From Flexithrix dorotheae DSM 6795 (GTDB lineage: Bacteria; Bacteroidota; Bacteroidia; Cytophagales; Flammeovirgaceae): a stretch of DNA of 64,000 nt. The stretch lies in NCBI RefSeq assembly GCF_000379765.1, contig NZ_KB903476.1:186204-250203 (forward strand), in the 5' to 3' direction. A program made the position numbers and the translations under genes. Position 1 is the first letter of the stretch; each line of letters opens with the position of its first letter. Of the stretch, positions 8,682 through 18,186 are shown one piece after another. Under the pieces are notes generated by a model. The model saw nothing but the letters and a program-made list of their open reading frames with translations. It was not told the origin of the DNA and did not search any database.

Positions 8682-9608
8682 ATGAAAAGACGAAATTTTA
8701 TCCAAAAAACAGCAATAGCCGGAGCTGCCTCAATTGCAGTAGGTGGTGGAACTGTGGCGGCAAAGTCAAATTTTATGAATACCGATATTGAAGCCCATAA
8801 ATTCAATTTAAAATATGCTCCACATTTTGGAATGTTCAAAAATTCAGGAGGTGAGGATTTAATTGACCAGTTAAAATTCATGGCGGATCAGGGATTTACT
8901 GCACTAGAAGATAACGGAATGCTCAAAAGATCTACTGAGGATCAGGAAAAAATAGCCAGAGAGATGGAACGTTTGGGCATGGAAATGGGCGTTTTTGTAG
9001 TAGATGGAGGAGATAACTGGAAAGTTTCCTTAACTACCGGGAAAAAGGAATTCCTCGATAATTTTGTGGACACTTGTAAAAAATCTGTAGAAGTGGCCAA
9101 GCGTGTAAATGCAAAATGGATGACAGTTGTGCCTGGTTTCTTCGAAAGAAAACTGCCACTTGGAATCCAAACAGCCAACGTCATTGAAGCTCTGAGAAGA
9201 GGAGCAGAAATTTTTGAGCCTCATGGTCTTGTAATGGTCTTAGAACCTTTAAGCGATACCCCAGACTTGTTTTTAAGGTATTCCGATCAATCCTTCATGA
9301 TTTGTAAAGCTGTAAATAGCCCTTCTTGCAAAATCTTATACGATATATACCATATGCAGAAAAATGAAGGGCAACTCATTACAAATATTGAAAGGTGTTG
9401 GGATGAAATCGCTTATTTCCAAATTGGTGATAATCCAGGCAGAAAAGAACCTACTACAGGAGAAATTAATTATAAGAATATTTTCAAATTCATCCATGAA
9501 AAAGGTTATGAAGGAATTATGGGCATGGAACATGGAAACTTCCATAAAGGTAAAGAAGGTGAAGAACTCCTAATTAAAGCCTACAAAGAAGAAGATAGCT
9601 TTCTTTAA
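8682..9608 (+). CDS. Tat-exported hydroxypyruvate-isomerase-like TIM-barrel protein
   Basis: A 308-residue xylose-isomerase-like TIM-barrel protein closest to hydroxypyruvate isomerase (Hyi). The N-terminus has the twin-arginine motif RRNFIQK followed by a hydrophobic stretch ending AAK, so it is predicted to be exported folded. Metal-site motifs in order are LEPLSD, LYDIYHMQ, FQIGDNPGR and MEHG, with the Hyi-like TTGEINY segment between. Classical Hyi is cytoplasmic, so an exported version probably acts on a different sugar or keto-sugar. The neighbouring cytochrome/propeller lipoprotein fits an extracytoplasmic sugar-oxidation role. The exact substrate is not known. Confidence 0.85.
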   Translation: MKRRNFIQKTAIAGAASIAVGGGTVAAKSNFMNTDIEAHKFNLKYAPHFGMFKNSGGEDLIDQLKFMADQGFTALEDNGMLKRSTEDQEKIAREMERLGMEMGVFVVDGGDNWKVSLTTGKKEFLDNFVDTCKKSVEVAKRVNAKWMTVVPGFFERKLPLGIQTANVIEALRRGAEIFEPHGLVMVLEPLSDTPDLFLRYSDQSFMICKAVNSPSCKILYDIYHMQKNEGQLITNIERCWDEIAYFQIGDNPGRKEPTTGEINYKNIFKFIHEKGYEGIMGMEHGNFHKGKEGEELLIKAYKEEDSFL

Positions 9609-9610
9609 AC

Positions 9611-9645
9611 AAAAAGGCCGGGTTTTAAAACCTGGCCTTTTTTTG
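9611..9645. terminator. Bidirectional terminator between isomerase-like gene and carA
   Basis: AAAGGCCGGG pairs with CCTGGCCTTT (one G-T pair) around a TTTTAAAA loop, with A- and T-runs on the flanks. It lies between convergent genes and can serve both. Confidence 0.85.
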
Positions 9646-9683
9646 CTTTATTCTCATGGAGAAAGAAATTATTTAACTTATCC

Positions 9684-10796
9684 TCATACAGTTTCTGCTT
9701 CTCCCATAAGGGCAATAAACTGATCAAACAAATACCAGGAGTCATGAGGACCAGGAGCAGCCTCAGGGTGGTATTGAACAGAAAATGCTTTTTTGCCTAA
9801 GATTTTAATTCCTTCTACCGTCCCATCATTTAAATTGATATGTGTAATTTCAACATTTTCATTATTTTTAACTGAATCTGAAGAAACACTAAAGCCATGG
9901 TTTTGTGAGGTAATTTCACATTTTCCTGTTACTAAATTTTTAACCGGATGATTTAACCCTCTATGACCATGATGCATTTTATAGGTGGTAATTCCATTGG
10001 CTAAGGCAATGATCTGATGTCCCAGGCAGATTCCAAAAACTGGAATATCTCTTTTTATAATTTCTTTTACAGTTTCTACTGCATAAGTAGTTGATGCGGG
10101 ATCACCAGGCCCATTGGAAATGAAGAATCCATCTGGATTCCATGAATTCATTTCTTCAAATGAGGTGCCTGAAGGAAATACTTTACAATAACATCCTTTC
10201 GAAGTCAGATTTCTTAAGATGTTTCTTTTTATGCCTAAATCAAGAACTGCAACTTTTAAAGGAGCATCAGGATTACCCTCAAAATATGTTTCTTTGGTAC
10301 TTACCTGGGAAGCAAGCTCCAACCCTTCCATTGAAGGAACAGCTGAAAGCAATTCTTTTAATTTATCTATATCATCAATTTCAGAGGAAATAATAGCATT
10401 CATTGCCCCTTTTTCACGGATATGTCTTACCAGTTTCCTGGTATCAATATCAGAAATTCCTACAATTTTAGCCTCCTCCAAATATTTTTGAAGTGAACCC
10501 TCAGCCTGGATTCTTGAAAAAATATCAGAGAACTTCTTCACAACCAAACCCTTAATTTTTACCGATCCAGATTCAGTTTCAGCATCCAACACTCCATAAT
10601 TTCCAATATGAGAGGTGGTATTCACCAATATCTGTCCGTAGTATGATGGATCAGTATAAACTTCCTGGTAGCCAGTTATTCCAGTATTAAAACAAATTTC
10701 ACCAGATGTGGTACCAATTAACCCTATTCCATATCCATGGAATATACTCCCATCCTCCAACAATAAAATACATGACTTTCTTTGAACCTTATCCAT
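9684..10796 (-). CDS. carA: Carbamoyl-phosphate synthase small chain
   Basis: The glutaminase subunit of carbamoyl-phosphate synthase, releasing ammonia from glutamine for pyrimidine and arginine synthesis. Of its 370 residues the N-terminal half is the CarA-specific domain (SGEICFNTGITGYQEV). The C-terminal half is a class I glutamine amidotransferase with the nucleophile elbow FGICLGHQ and the histidine/glutamate pair in QYHPEA. It lies 90 bp downstream of rplQ, with a hairpin terminator between, so it may be expressed by readthrough or its own promoter. The large-chain gene carB is about 24 kb away on the other strand. Confidence 0.96.
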   Translation of the reverse strand: MDKVQRKSCILLLEDGSIFHGYGIGLIGTTSGEICFNTGITGYQEVYTDPSYYGQILVNTTSHIGNYGVLDAETESGSVKIKGLVVKKFSDIFSRIQAEGSLQKYLEEAKIVGISDIDTRKLVRHIREKGAMNAIISSEIDDIDKLKELLSAVPSMEGLELASQVSTKETYFEGNPDAPLKVAVLDLGIKRNILRNLTSKGCYCKVFPSGTSFEEMNSWNPDGFFISNGPGDPASTTYAVETVKEIIKRDIPVFGICLGHQIIALANGITTYKMHHGHRGLNHPVKNLVTGKCEITSQNHGFSVSSDSVKNNENVEITHINLNDGTVEGIKILGKKAFSVQYHPEAAPGPHDSWYLFDQFIALMGEAETV

Positions 10797-10831
10797 TTTG
10801 CTATAAAAAATTTACTTATTATAATTTTTGC

Positions 10832-10868
10832 AAAAAAAAAGGAAATGATTTAAAAACCATTTCCTTTT
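10832..10868 (-). terminator. Terminator after rplQ
   Basis: AAAAGGAAATG pairs perfectly with CATTTCCTTTT over 11 bp. On the minus strand the stem is followed by a run of nine Ts. It ends the ribosomal cluster only 36 bp before the carA start codon. Confidence 0.85.
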
Positions 10869-10886
10869 ATCAACTTTTTATCATTA

Positions 10887-11501
10887 TTACTCATCCTTTG
10901 GTTTAGAAGTATCATCTCCCTCCTCTTTTTCAGTTCCATCTTCCTCTTTTACTTCATCTACAACATCCTCAGCCACAACATCTTCTACTTTTTCCTCTGG
11001 TTCAGCAACAGCGACTTCTTCTTCTGCCTTGATTTCTTCTACTGCTTGAGTAGTTTTATCTTCAGATTTTTTTGAACCTCCTCTTCTTCTTCTACCTCTT
11101 CTAGTTTTAGATTTGCTATCAGCGCTTTCTGCTAATAACAGCTCATTGAAATCAACTAATTCAATAAGGCAGGTTTCTGCATTATCTCCCAATCTATAAC
11201 CGGTTTTGATAATACGAGTATAACCACCTGGTCTTTCAGCAATTTTATCAGCTACTTCATTAAAAAGAACAGTTACAGCTTCCTTATTCTTCAAATAAGA
11301 AAAAACAGTTCTTCTGGAATGCATTGAATCAGTTTTCGATTTCGTAATTAAAGGCTCAACATATTTCCTAAGTGCTTTAGCCTTTGCTAGGGTAGTATTA
11401 ATCCTTTTATGAAGGATTAAAGAACAAGCCATATTAGAAAGCATTGCCTTTCTATGAGGGGCTGTTCTCCCAAGATGATTTACTTTTTTTCCGTGCCTCA
11501 T
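10887..11501 (-). CDS. rplQ: Ribosomal protein L17 with long acidic tail
   Basis: Large-subunit protein L17, the last gene of the ribosomal cluster. The first ~117 residues are the conserved fold, starting [12 protein letters not shown] and including ERPGGYTRI. The remaining ~85 residues are a low-complexity extension: first a basic patch ([12 protein letters not shown]), then a Glu/Asp/Val-rich acidic tail. E. coli L17 has 127 residues, so the tail is a large addition; extended L17 tails are, as I recall, common in Bacteroidota. It follows rpoA by 50 bp. Confidence 0.95.
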   Translation of the reverse strand: MRHGKKVNHLGRTAPHRKAMLSNMACSLILHKRINTTLAKAKALRKYVEPLITKSKTDSMHSRRTVFSYLKNKEAVTVLFNEVADKIAERPGGYTRIIKTGYRLGDNAETCLIELVDFNELLLAESADSKSKTRRGRRRRGGSKKSEDKTTQAVEEIKAEEEVAVAEPEEKVEDVVAEDVVDEVKEEDGTEKEEGDDTSKPKDE

Positions 11502-11551
11502 TTCAATTAATATATTTTATCGGTTACCCGATTTTTCCCACTCTTTTTTTA

Positions 11552-12541
11552 TTAATCTTCATCAAGTTTGTACTTTGAAACATCCATTCCAAAGGTTAGA
11601 TTCTTTTCAGCAACTAATTGCTCAAGCTCTGTCAAAGACTTCTTACCGAAATTTCTAAATTTCATCATATCAGAAATTTCAAGGCTTACAAGGTCTCCCA
11701 ATGTTTTTACATCAGCAGCTTTTAAACAATTGTATGCCCTCACAGATAAATCTAAATCAGACAAAGAAGTTTTCAACAATTTCCTCATATGCAAGAATTC
11801 CTCATCAATTGGCTCCTCCTCAGGCTTGCTATCAGGCTGGAATGTCATTGTCTGATCAGAGAACAACATGAAATGCTGGATTAAAATATTCGCAGCACCT
11901 TTAAGAGCATCTTCCGGATGAATTGAACCATCAGTTTCAATATCCAAAATTAACTTCTCATAGTCAGTCCTTTGCTCAACCCTTGTATTTTCGATTTTGT
12001 ACTTCACATTTTTTATTGGAGTAAAAATCGCATCAACCGGGATATAACCAAATACCTGCTCGCTAGGTTTATTTTCTTCAGCCGGAACATATCCTCTCCC
12101 TTTCTCCACAGTTAGTTCAACCTGAAAGGTAATTGAAGGATCGATATTACAAATTACCAATTCCGGGTTTAAGATTTTGAAGTCTGTGGTAAATTCAGCA
12201 ATATCGCCAGCAGTAAAAACTTCCTTTCCGCTAATACTAATATTAATTTTAGAATTTGGACTTTCTGATACTTTTTTAAACCTAGCTGTTTTAAGATTTA
12301 AAATAATCTCAGTTACATCCTCCACAACACCCTCGATGGAAGAAAATTCATGCAATACATCAGGGAATTTAACTCCAACAATAGCATACCCCTCTAAAGA
12401 TGATAATAGGATTCTCCTTAAAGAATTACCTATTGTAACTCCATAACCTGGCTCAAGCGGTTTAAATTCGAATAACCCATGAAAATCATCAGCCTTATCC
12501 ATTACCACCTTATCAGGCATTTGAAATGCTAGTATTGACAT
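11552..12541 (-). CDS. rpoA: RNA polymerase alpha subunit
   Basis: The alpha subunit that nucleates RNA polymerase assembly. Its 329 residues match the family. The N-terminal dimerisation domain (about 1-230) holds [16 protein letters not shown] and [12 protein letters not shown] Glu/Pro-rich linker precedes the C-terminal DNA- and activator-binding domain (about 255-320), with [14 protein letters not shown] and [11 protein letters not shown]. Its place between rpsD and rplQ is the standard alpha-operon order. Confidence 0.98.
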   Translation of the reverse strand: MSILAFQMPDKVVMDKADDFHGLFEFKPLEPGYGVTIGNSLRRILLSSLEGYAIVGVKFPDVLHEFSSIEGVVEDVTEIILNLKTARFKKVSESPNSKINISISGKEVFTAGDIAEFTTDFKILNPELVICNIDPSITFQVELTVEKGRGYVPAEENKPSEQVFGYIPVDAIFTPIKNVKYKIENTRVEQRTDYEKLILDIETDGSIHPEDALKGAANILIQHFMLFSDQTMTFQPDSKPEEEPIDEEFLHMRKLLKTSLSDLDLSVRAYNCLKAADVKTLGDLVSLEISDMMKFRNFGKKSLTELEQLVAEKNLTFGMDVSKYKLDED

Positions 12542-12623
12542 GTAAGCTTACTTTTTATCTTAGTGAATAATAATTTCAAAAAATTTGATCCCGAAACCAG
12601 GATCAGAGGTCAAATTATAGCTC

Positions 12624-13229
12624 TTATTTAGAGTACAATTCAACTATAAATTGTTCATTTATATTTTCAGGTATCTCCTCTCTTTCAGGCACACCCATAA
12701 ATTTTCCAGCCATTCTTTCAGCGTCCCACTCTAACCAACTAAATCTGGAAATTTGTCTTCCTGAAAGGCTTTCTTTAACTACCTGTAAAGATTGTGATTT
12801 GATTTTCACACCCACAATATCTCCTGGCTTTAAAGTAAAAGAAGGAATATTTACAATATCTCCATTTACAGTAACATGCTTATGAGAAACCAACTGTCTG
12901 GCAGCAGATCTTGTAGGAGCAATACCTAATCTAAATACAGTATTATCTAACCTTGATTCCAATAATTGCAACAAGTTGGTACCGGTAATACCGTGTTTTC
13001 TTGCGGCTTTATCAAATAAATTTCGGAATTGTTTTTCAAGTACGCCATAAGTGTACTTTGCCTTTTGTTTTTCAGCTAACTGGATAGCGTATTCAGATTG
13101 TTTCTTTCTTCTACCCCTTCCATGCTGTCCTGGAGGATAAGCCTTCTTTTTCAGCTCCTTGCACGGTCCAAAAATAGGATCATTAAATTTTCTAGCTATT
13201 TTGGACTTTGGCCCTGTGTATCTTGCCAT
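12624..13229 (-). CDS. rpsD: Ribosomal protein S4
   Basis: Small-subunit protein S4 (201 aa), a primary 16S rRNA binder that nucleates assembly of the 30S body. The N-terminal [13 protein letters not shown] and [12 protein letters not shown] are typical. The S4 RNA-binding domain ([25 protein letters not shown]) spans about residues 90-150. The N-terminal zinc-finger cysteines of some S4 proteins are not present as a set. In other bacteria S4 represses its own operon; no such site was identified here. Confidence 0.98.
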   Translation of the reverse strand: MARYTGPKSKIARKFNDPIFGPCKELKKKAYPPGQHGRGRRKKQSEYAIQLAEKQKAKYTYGVLEKQFRNLFDKAARKHGITGTNLLQLLESRLDNTVFRLGIAPTRSAARQLVSHKHVTVNGDIVNIPSFTLKPGDIVGVKIKSQSLQVVKESLSGRQISRFSWLEWDAERMAGKFMGVPEREEIPENINEQFIVELYSK

Positions 13230-13272
13230 CGAAATTCAAAATTTTATTTATGAAAATATATCAAGGTAATAA

Positions 13273-13665
13273 TTAAACTCTTCTCCTTTTTGGAGGTCTG
13301 CAACCGTTATGAGGCAGGGGAGTAACATCTTTAATAGTCGTTACTTCAATCCCAGAGTTTTGAATAGTCCTAATTGCAGACTCTCTTCCTGATCCAGGTC
13401 CTTTCACAAAAACCTCCACCTTTCTCAATCCTAGATCATAGGCTACCTTCGCGCAATCCTGAGCTGCCATCTGTGCTGCATAAGGAGTGTTCTTTTTAGA
13501 ACCTCTGAATCCCATTTTTCCAGCCGATGACCAAGAAATTACCTGTCCTTCTTTATTAGTAAGGGAAACAATAATGTTGTTGAATGAAGCTTTGATGTGA
13601 GCTTCTCCAATTGATTCAACAGAAACAACCCTTTTTTTAGCTTTATCTTTTCTTTTCTGAGCCAT
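13273..13665 (-). CDS. rpsK: Ribosomal protein S11
   Basis: Small-subunit protein S11 (130 aa) of the 30S platform. Landmarks are [44 protein letters not shown] and the C-terminal [13 protein letters not shown]. The length is that of the family. It lies between rpsM and rpsD with gaps of 50 and 43 bp, compatible with one transcript. Confidence 0.98.
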   Translation of the reverse strand: MAQKRKDKAKKRVVSVESIGEAHIKASFNNIIVSLTNKEGQVISWSSAGKMGFRGSKKNTPYAAQMAAQDCAKVAYDLGLRKVEVFVKGPGSGRESAIRTIQNSGIEVTTIKDVTPLPHNGCRPPKRRRV

Positions 13666-13715
13666 TATTAAATGCTTAAATAATTACTTAAAAGGCAATT
13701 AAAAGTATTAAAACT

Positions 13716-14093
13716 TTACTTAACTGCTTTCTTTTTATTAGCAACAGTTTTTCTCTTTCCTTTTCTGGTACGTGAATTATTTTTTGTTCTCTGACCCCGT
13801 ACCGGCAATCCTCTTCTGTGTCTGAATCCTCTGTAACAACCAATATCCATCAATCGCTTAATATTAAGCTGAACTTCAGACTTTAGTTCTCCTTCCACTT
13901 TAAATTCAGTGGTAATAATATCCCTTATTGCTTTAGACTCTTCATCAGTCCAATCCCCTACATGTTTATTAGGGTCGATTTTAGCTTTTTCAAGAATTGC
14001 CTCTGATGAGGGCCTTCCAATTCCAAAAATATAAGTAAGTGCAATAACACCTCTTTTATTATCTGGAATATCTACACCTGAAATACGCGCCAT
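13716..14093 (-). CDS. rpsM: Ribosomal protein S13
   Basis: Small-subunit protein S13 (125 aa) in the 30S head, contacting the P-site tRNA through its basic tail. It starts [14 protein letters not shown], has [14 protein letters not shown], and carries the diagnostic [19 protein letters not shown]. The end is a Lys/Arg-rich tail. Position after rpmJ and before rpsK is standard. Confidence 0.98.
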   Translation of the reverse strand: MARISGVDIPDNKRGVIALTYIFGIGRPSSEAILEKAKIDPNKHVGDWTDEESKAIRDIITTEFKVEGELKSEVQLNIKRLMDIGCYRGFRHRRGLPVRGQRTKNNSRTRKGKRKTVANKKKAVK

Positions 14094-14130
14094 TTTATAT
14101 CCGGAAATTTAATTTTTAAAATTTATTTTA

Positions 14131-14247
14131 TTAGCCTTGACGTTGCTTAAACCTAGGGTTTTTCTTATTGATTACATAAAGCTTACCCTTACGTCTGATT
14201 ATTTTACAATCTGAGCTTCTTTTCTTAATTGATGCTTTTACCTTCAT
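14131..14247 (-). CDS. rpmJ: Ribosomal protein L36, zinc-free (C-minus) form
   Basis: A 38-residue gene read directly from the DNA, starting [15 protein letters not shown] and ending PRFKQRQG. It matches L36 over its whole length. Zinc-binding L36 has three cysteines and one histidine; here only the second cysteine (Cys14) survives and the others are Ser, Asn and Phe. It is therefore a C-minus form that needs no zinc, which I believe is usual in Bacteroidota. It sits between infA and rpsM, its normal place. Confidence 0.95.
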   Translation of the reverse strand: MKVKASIKKRSSDCKIIRRKGKLYVINKKNPRFKQRQG

Positions 14248-14291
14248 TTCCTAATTTGTTATTCGTTAAAGAATAATTGAAATAACACTGA

Positions 14292-14510
14292 TTATTTATA
14301 TCTATAAACAATTCTCCCTTTAGTTAAATCATAAGGAGTCATTTCAAGCTTTACTTTGTCTCCTGGCAAAATCCGGATATAATGCATCCTCATTTTTCCG
14401 GAAATATGGGCTAAAACTTTATGTCCATTCTCCAGTTCCACCCTAAACCTTGCATTTGACAAAGCTTCTACTATTGTACCATCTAATTCTATATTCGCTT
14501 GCTTAGGCAT
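14292..14510 (-). CDS. infA: Translation initiation factor IF-1
   Basis: IF-1 (72 aa), a single OB-fold protein that occupies the ribosomal A site during initiation. Typical segments are [33 protein letters not shown] and [15 protein letters not shown]. The start codon lies inside the end of map, overlapping by 8 bp, which implies translational coupling. Confidence 0.98.
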   Translation of the reverse strand: MPKQANIELDGTIVEALSNARFRVELENGHKVLAHISGKMRMHYIRILPGDKVKLEMTPYDLTKGRIVYRYK

Positions 14511-15285
14511 ATTGACTAGTCAAAACTTGTTCTATGAATTCAAATGTTGTTAAAACTTCTACCTTATTATTATAAAAAGCTACTGTATGTTCAAAATGAG
14601 CAGAAGGTTTTCTATCTTTTGTTCTAATCGTCCAACCATCTTTTTCCTGAACTATACCCTTCGATCCTAAATTAATCATGGGCTCAATAGCTATAACAAG
14701 ACCATTTTCTATTTTTCTGCCTCTCCCTCTTTTTCCAAAATTTGGAACATCAGGTTTTTCGTGTAAATGCTTTCCGATTCCATGCCCTACCAATTCCCGA
14801 ACTACCGAAAAGCCATTCCCTTCGCAATAACTTTGTATTGAACTACTTACATCACCAATTCTATTCCCCTGCTTAACATTTTCAATACCTTTATATAAAG
14901 ACTCCTTAGTAACTTTCAGTAAATTTTGAACTTCAGGCTTTATTTCTCCAACACCATATGTATATGCACTATCAGCATGGTAACCGTTCAAATAAACCCC
15001 ACAATCTATTGAAATTATATCTCCCTCTTTTAGGCGATATTCTCCAGGAATCCCATGTACTACTACTTCATTCACTGATATACAAAGGGAAGCAGGGAAT
15101 CCATTATATCCTAAAAACGAAGGCTCACCTCCAAAATCTTTGATATACTCCTCTGCGATTAAATCAAGTTCTTTAGTAGAAACTCCCTCCTTTATGGATT
15201 TGGCAACTTCTCCATGTGCCTTACCCAAAAGCGTGGCGCTCTTTTTTATCAACTCGATTTCTTCGCTTGTCTTAAAATATATCAT
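14503..15285 (-). CDS. map: Methionine aminopeptidase, type I
   Basis: A cytoplasmic metalloprotease that removes the initiator methionine from nascent proteins. Its 260 residues include the five metal ligands of the family: Asp in SIDCG and in the HADSAYTYG segment, His in [11 protein letters not shown], and glutamates in AIEPM and in FEHTVAF. There is no N-terminal zinc-finger extension (type Ia). It overlaps secY by one base (TAATG) and infA by eight, so the three are tightly coupled. Confidence 0.96.
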   Translation of the reverse strand: MIYFKTSEEIELIKKSATLLGKAHGEVAKSIKEGVSTKELDLIAEEYIKDFGGEPSFLGYNGFPASLCISVNEVVVHGIPGEYRLKEGDIISIDCGVYLNGYHADSAYTYGVGEIKPEVQNLLKVTKESLYKGIENVKQGNRIGDVSSSIQSYCEGNGFSVVRELVGHGIGKHLHEKPDVPNFGKRGRGRKIENGLVIAIEPMINLGSKGIVQEKDGWTIRTKDRKPSAHFEHTVAFYNNKVEVLTTFEFIEQVLTSQYA

Positions 15286-16613
15286 TAAAATGCTGGTACG
15301 TTCTGAGATCTTCCTTTTATGCTTCCTGATTTCATCATCCCCTCGTAATGTCTCATTAACAAATAACTTTCAATTTGTTGCAGAGTATCCAGAATTACAC
15401 CTACCATGATAATAAGCGAAGTACCGCCATAAAATTGAGCAAAGTTCATACTTACACCTGCTGCACTTGCAAACGCAGGAAGTACCGCAACAATAGCTAA
15501 AAATAAAGCACCCGGTAAGGTAATTTTATCCAACACCGCACTAATATAATCTGAAGTTTGCTCCCCAGGTTTCACACCAGGTATAAATGCATTATTCCTT
15601 TTCATATCATCAGCCATTTGCTTTGGGTTAATAGTTATGGCAGTATAGAAGAATGTGAAAAGAATAATTAGTATGGCAAATGTGATATTGTATTCTAATG
15701 AAGTAAAATCAGCAAATGCCTGAGCGATGTATCTGGCAGTATCATTTTCCTCAGCCCAAACTGAAGACAACAATGAAGGCAAAAACATTAAGGACTGCGC
15801 GAAAATAATCGGCATCACGTTAGCTGAATTCACCTTTAGTGGTATATATGACCTTTGTCCTTTTCCTAATTGCTTTTTCCCTCCTCCCACAACTTGTCGG
15901 GCATATTGAACAGGAATTCTCCTTACAGCGGTAGTAAGCAATACTACACTCATTACGATAAAGAACAAGGCTAAAAATTCAAGAACTAAGAGAAGGAGAC
16001 CCTGAGTACCTCTGGTGCCCACTTCTTCAATAATAGCAAGTGGAAACCTGGAAATAATACCAATCATAATTAACATTGATATTCCATTTCCGATACCTTT
16101 CTCTGTAATTTTTTCTCCTAACCACATACAGAACATCGTTCCTGAGGTTAAGATGATCATGGAAGAAGCTACAAAGAATGATTGGTTGGTTAGGGTGATA
16201 GCCTCAGCAGGGATTGTCGCAGCCAGATAACCAGAGGCCTGAGCCATAGTTATAAGAATTGTCAATACCCTTGTAATCTGATTAATTTTTTTCCTTCCCG
16301 ATTCGCCTTCCTTCTGAAGCTTTTGGAATTTAGGAACAGCAACTGAAAGTAACTGAACTATAATAGAAGCTGAAATATATGGCATAATTCCTAGGGCAAA
16401 AATTGACGCCCTACTGAATGCACCTCCTAAAAAGGTGTTAATCATGCCAAAAAAACCTGAGGAGGCCTCATTTAATTTACTAGGATCAACTCCAGGTAAT
16501 ACAATAAATGAACCCAATCGGAAGACCATCAAGAAACCAAGTGTATAAAATATCCTGGTTCTTAATTCTTCAATTGAAAATATGTTCTTTATCGTAGTGA
16601 AAAACTTCTTCAT
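15285..16613 (-). CDS. secY: Preprotein translocase channel SecY
   Basis: The central channel of the Sec translocon in the cytoplasmic membrane. The 442 residues contain ten predicted membrane helices. Recognisable segments are LGIMPYISASIIVQLL in helix 2, GIGNGISMLIMIGI, the cytoplasmic loop RRIPVQYARQ, and NPKQMADDMKRNNAFIPG. It lies directly after rplO with 3 bp between stop and start, and ends in a TAATG overlap with map. Confidence 0.98.
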   Translation of the reverse strand: MKKFFTTIKNIFSIEELRTRIFYTLGFLMVFRLGSFIVLPGVDPSKLNEASSGFFGMINTFLGGAFSRASIFALGIMPYISASIIVQLLSVAVPKFQKLQKEGESGRKKINQITRVLTILITMAQASGYLAATIPAEAITLTNQSFFVASSMIILTSGTMFCMWLGEKITEKGIGNGISMLIMIGIISRFPLAIIEEVGTRGTQGLLLLVLEFLALFFIVMSVVLLTTAVRRIPVQYARQVVGGGKKQLGKGQRSYIPLKVNSANVMPIIFAQSLMFLPSLLSSVWAEENDTARYIAQAFADFTSLEYNITFAILIILFTFFYTAITINPKQMADDMKRNNAFIPGVKPGEQTSDYISAVLDKITLPGALFLAIVAVLPAFASAAGVSMNFAQFYGGTSLIIMVGVILDTLQQIESYLLMRHYEGMMKSGSIKGRSQNVPAF

Positions 16614-16616
16614 ATT

Positions 16617-17063
16617 TTATAGCGTATTTGCATTTCCCCCAGCATTTTCAATTGCTGTTTTAGCGGAGGAAGAATAAGCATGAACAGTTACGTCAAGCTT
16701 TACATTTAATTCTCCATTTCCAAGCACCTTAATTTTATCATTTTTTGAAGCTAATCCAAATTTAACAAAATCTGCAACCTCAAACTGATTTAAATTATGT
16801 TTCTCAGATAACTCTTGCAACTTACCAACATTAATTGGTTTGTACTCCACTCTAAAAGGACTTCTGAAGCCAAACTTTGGCACCCTTCTCTGGAGTGGCA
16901 TTTGGCCACCTTCGAAGCCAAGCTTTCTGCTATAACCAGATCTTGATTTAGCTCCTTTATGACCTCTGGCACTAGTCCCTCCCTTTCCGGATCCAGGACC
17001 TCTACCAATTCTTTTTCTATTTTTTACGGAACCTTCTGCAGGTTTTAAACTATGCAACTTCAT
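16617..17063 (-). CDS. rplO: Ribosomal protein L15
   Basis: Large-subunit protein L15 (148 aa). The glycine- and arginine-rich N-terminal half (GRGPGSGKGGTSARGHKG, GFEGGQMPLQRR) is diagnostic. The open frame extends one codon further to a GTG; I chose the ATG at 17063 because MKLHSLKPAEGS matches the family start. It precedes secY by 3 bp. Confidence 0.97.
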   Translation of the reverse strand: MKLHSLKPAEGSVKNRKRIGRGPGSGKGGTSARGHKGAKSRSGYSRKLGFEGGQMPLQRRVPKFGFRSPFRVEYKPINVGKLQELSEKHNLNQFEVADFVKFGLASKNDKIKVLGNGELNVKLDVTVHAYSSSAKTAIENAGGNANTL

Positions 17064-17099
17064 CACTTTTTCGCAAAATTACAAAAACTAATTAATAAA

Positions 17100-17279
17100 T
17101 TATAACTCTTCAACTCTTACCAAATGTTTCACCTTCTCAACCATCCCTAGAATTTGAGGAGTTGCAGTTACTTCTTTTGATCTATTAATCTTGCCCAAAC
17201 CTAAAGCAGTAATAGTTGCTTTTTGCCTTTTAGATCTTTTAATAGTACTTCGTACTTGTGTGATTTTTATCTTGCTCAT
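17100..17279 (-). CDS. rpmD: Ribosomal protein L30
   Basis: Large-subunit protein L30. The frame opens at an ATG at 17300, overlapping the end of rpsE by 8 bp and giving 66 residues. The ATG at 17279 gives MSKIKITQVRS and 59 residues, which aligns with the usual L30 start and length, so I prefer it. Diagnostic segments are LGLGKINRS and TPQILGMVEKVKHLV. The upstream start cannot be excluded. Confidence 0.93.
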   Translation of the reverse strand: MSKIKITQVRSTIKRSKRQKATITALGLGKINRSKEVTATPQILGMVEKVKHLVRVEEL

Positions 17280-17292
17280 GGTAATAACATTA

Positions 17293-17814
17293 TTAGCCAT
17301 TAAATACTTTTTCCAATGTAATTCCTCTTTGTTGGGCTATAGAAAAAGGATCCCTCATTTTCAATAGTGCATCAAATGTTGCCTTAACAACGTTGTGCGG
17401 GTTTGAAGAACCTTTTGACTTTGCCAATACATCTTTTACACCAGCTGCTTCTAATACAGCCCTCATCGCACCACCAGCAATTACACCAGTACCTTGAGAT
17501 GCAGGTTTAATTAATATATATCCTCCTCCAAACTTTCCAAGCATTTCATGAGGAATAGTACCATTCAAAATCGGAACTTTGATCAAATTTTTCTTTGCAT
17601 CATCAATTCCTTTTGTAATAGCATCAGTAACTTCATTGGCTTTTCCTAATCCATACCCCACTACACCATCTCCATTGCCTACCACCACAATAGCAGAAAA
17701 GCTAAATCTTCTACCACCTTTTACTACTTTAGCTACCCTTTGAATCGCAACTACTTTTTCAGTTAGCTCGATGTCACTAGCTTTCAATTTTCTAATATTT
17801 CCTTGTTTAGGCAT
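17293..17814 (-). CDS. rpsE: Ribosomal protein S5
   Basis: Small-subunit protein S5 (173 aa), involved in decoding fidelity and mRNA unwinding. The N-terminal double-stranded-RNA-binding fold carries [20 protein letters not shown] and [10 protein letters not shown]. The C-terminal domain has [19 protein letters not shown] and [16 protein letters not shown]. It follows rplR by 12 bp. Confidence 0.98.
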   Translation of the reverse strand: MPKQGNIRKLKASDIELTEKVVAIQRVAKVVKGGRRFSFSAIVVVGNGDGVVGYGLGKANEVTDAITKGIDDAKKNLIKVPILNGTIPHEMLGKFGGGYILIKPASQGTGVIAGGAMRAVLEAAGVKDVLAKSKGSSNPHNVVKATFDALLKMRDPFSIAQQRGITLEKVFNG

Positions 17815-17826
17815 ATCTTTAAAGAA

Positions 17827-18177
17827 TTAAAATTTCAATCCACCCTCCCTGGCTCCTTCTGCTAATGCTTTTACCTTTCCATGGTACAAATAACCGTTTC
17901 TATCAAAAACCACAGTCTCAATCCCTGATGATTTAGCCTTTTCAGCGATCTTTTTCCCTACTTCTTTGGCAATTCCCAAATCTACATTTTTCTTATCAGA
18001 AACCTCTTTTGAAGTTGCAAAAACTAAAGTCTTTGATTCAAGATCATCAATTACCTGAACTGTTATCGAAGTATTACTTTTAAATACTGATAATCTTGGC
18101 TTTGCAGCTGTACCTGATATCTTATTACGAATCCTTCTTTTAATACTAAGTCTTCGAGAATCTTTTTTCGTAGCCAT
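17827..18177 (-). CDS. rplR: Ribosomal protein L18
   Basis: Large-subunit protein L18 (116 aa), which binds 5S rRNA in the central protuberance. Typical segments are RIRNKISGTAAKPRLSVFKS, the AKEVGKKIAEKAK helix, and the C-terminal VFDRNGYLYHGKVKALAEG. It sits between rplF and rpsE with short gaps. Confidence 0.98.
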   Translation of the reverse strand: MATKKDSRRLSIKRRIRNKISGTAAKPRLSVFKSNTSITVQVIDDLESKTLVFATSKEVSDKKNVDLGIAKEVGKKIAEKAKSSGIETVVFDRNGYLYHGKVKALAEGAREGGLKF

Positions 18178-18186
18178 CTTTTAAAT

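Noticed and set aside
14131-14247. L36 as a degraded gene because zinc ligands are missing
   Set aside because: Zinc-free L36 is a normal variant, the rest of the protein is well conserved, and it lies in its standard position.
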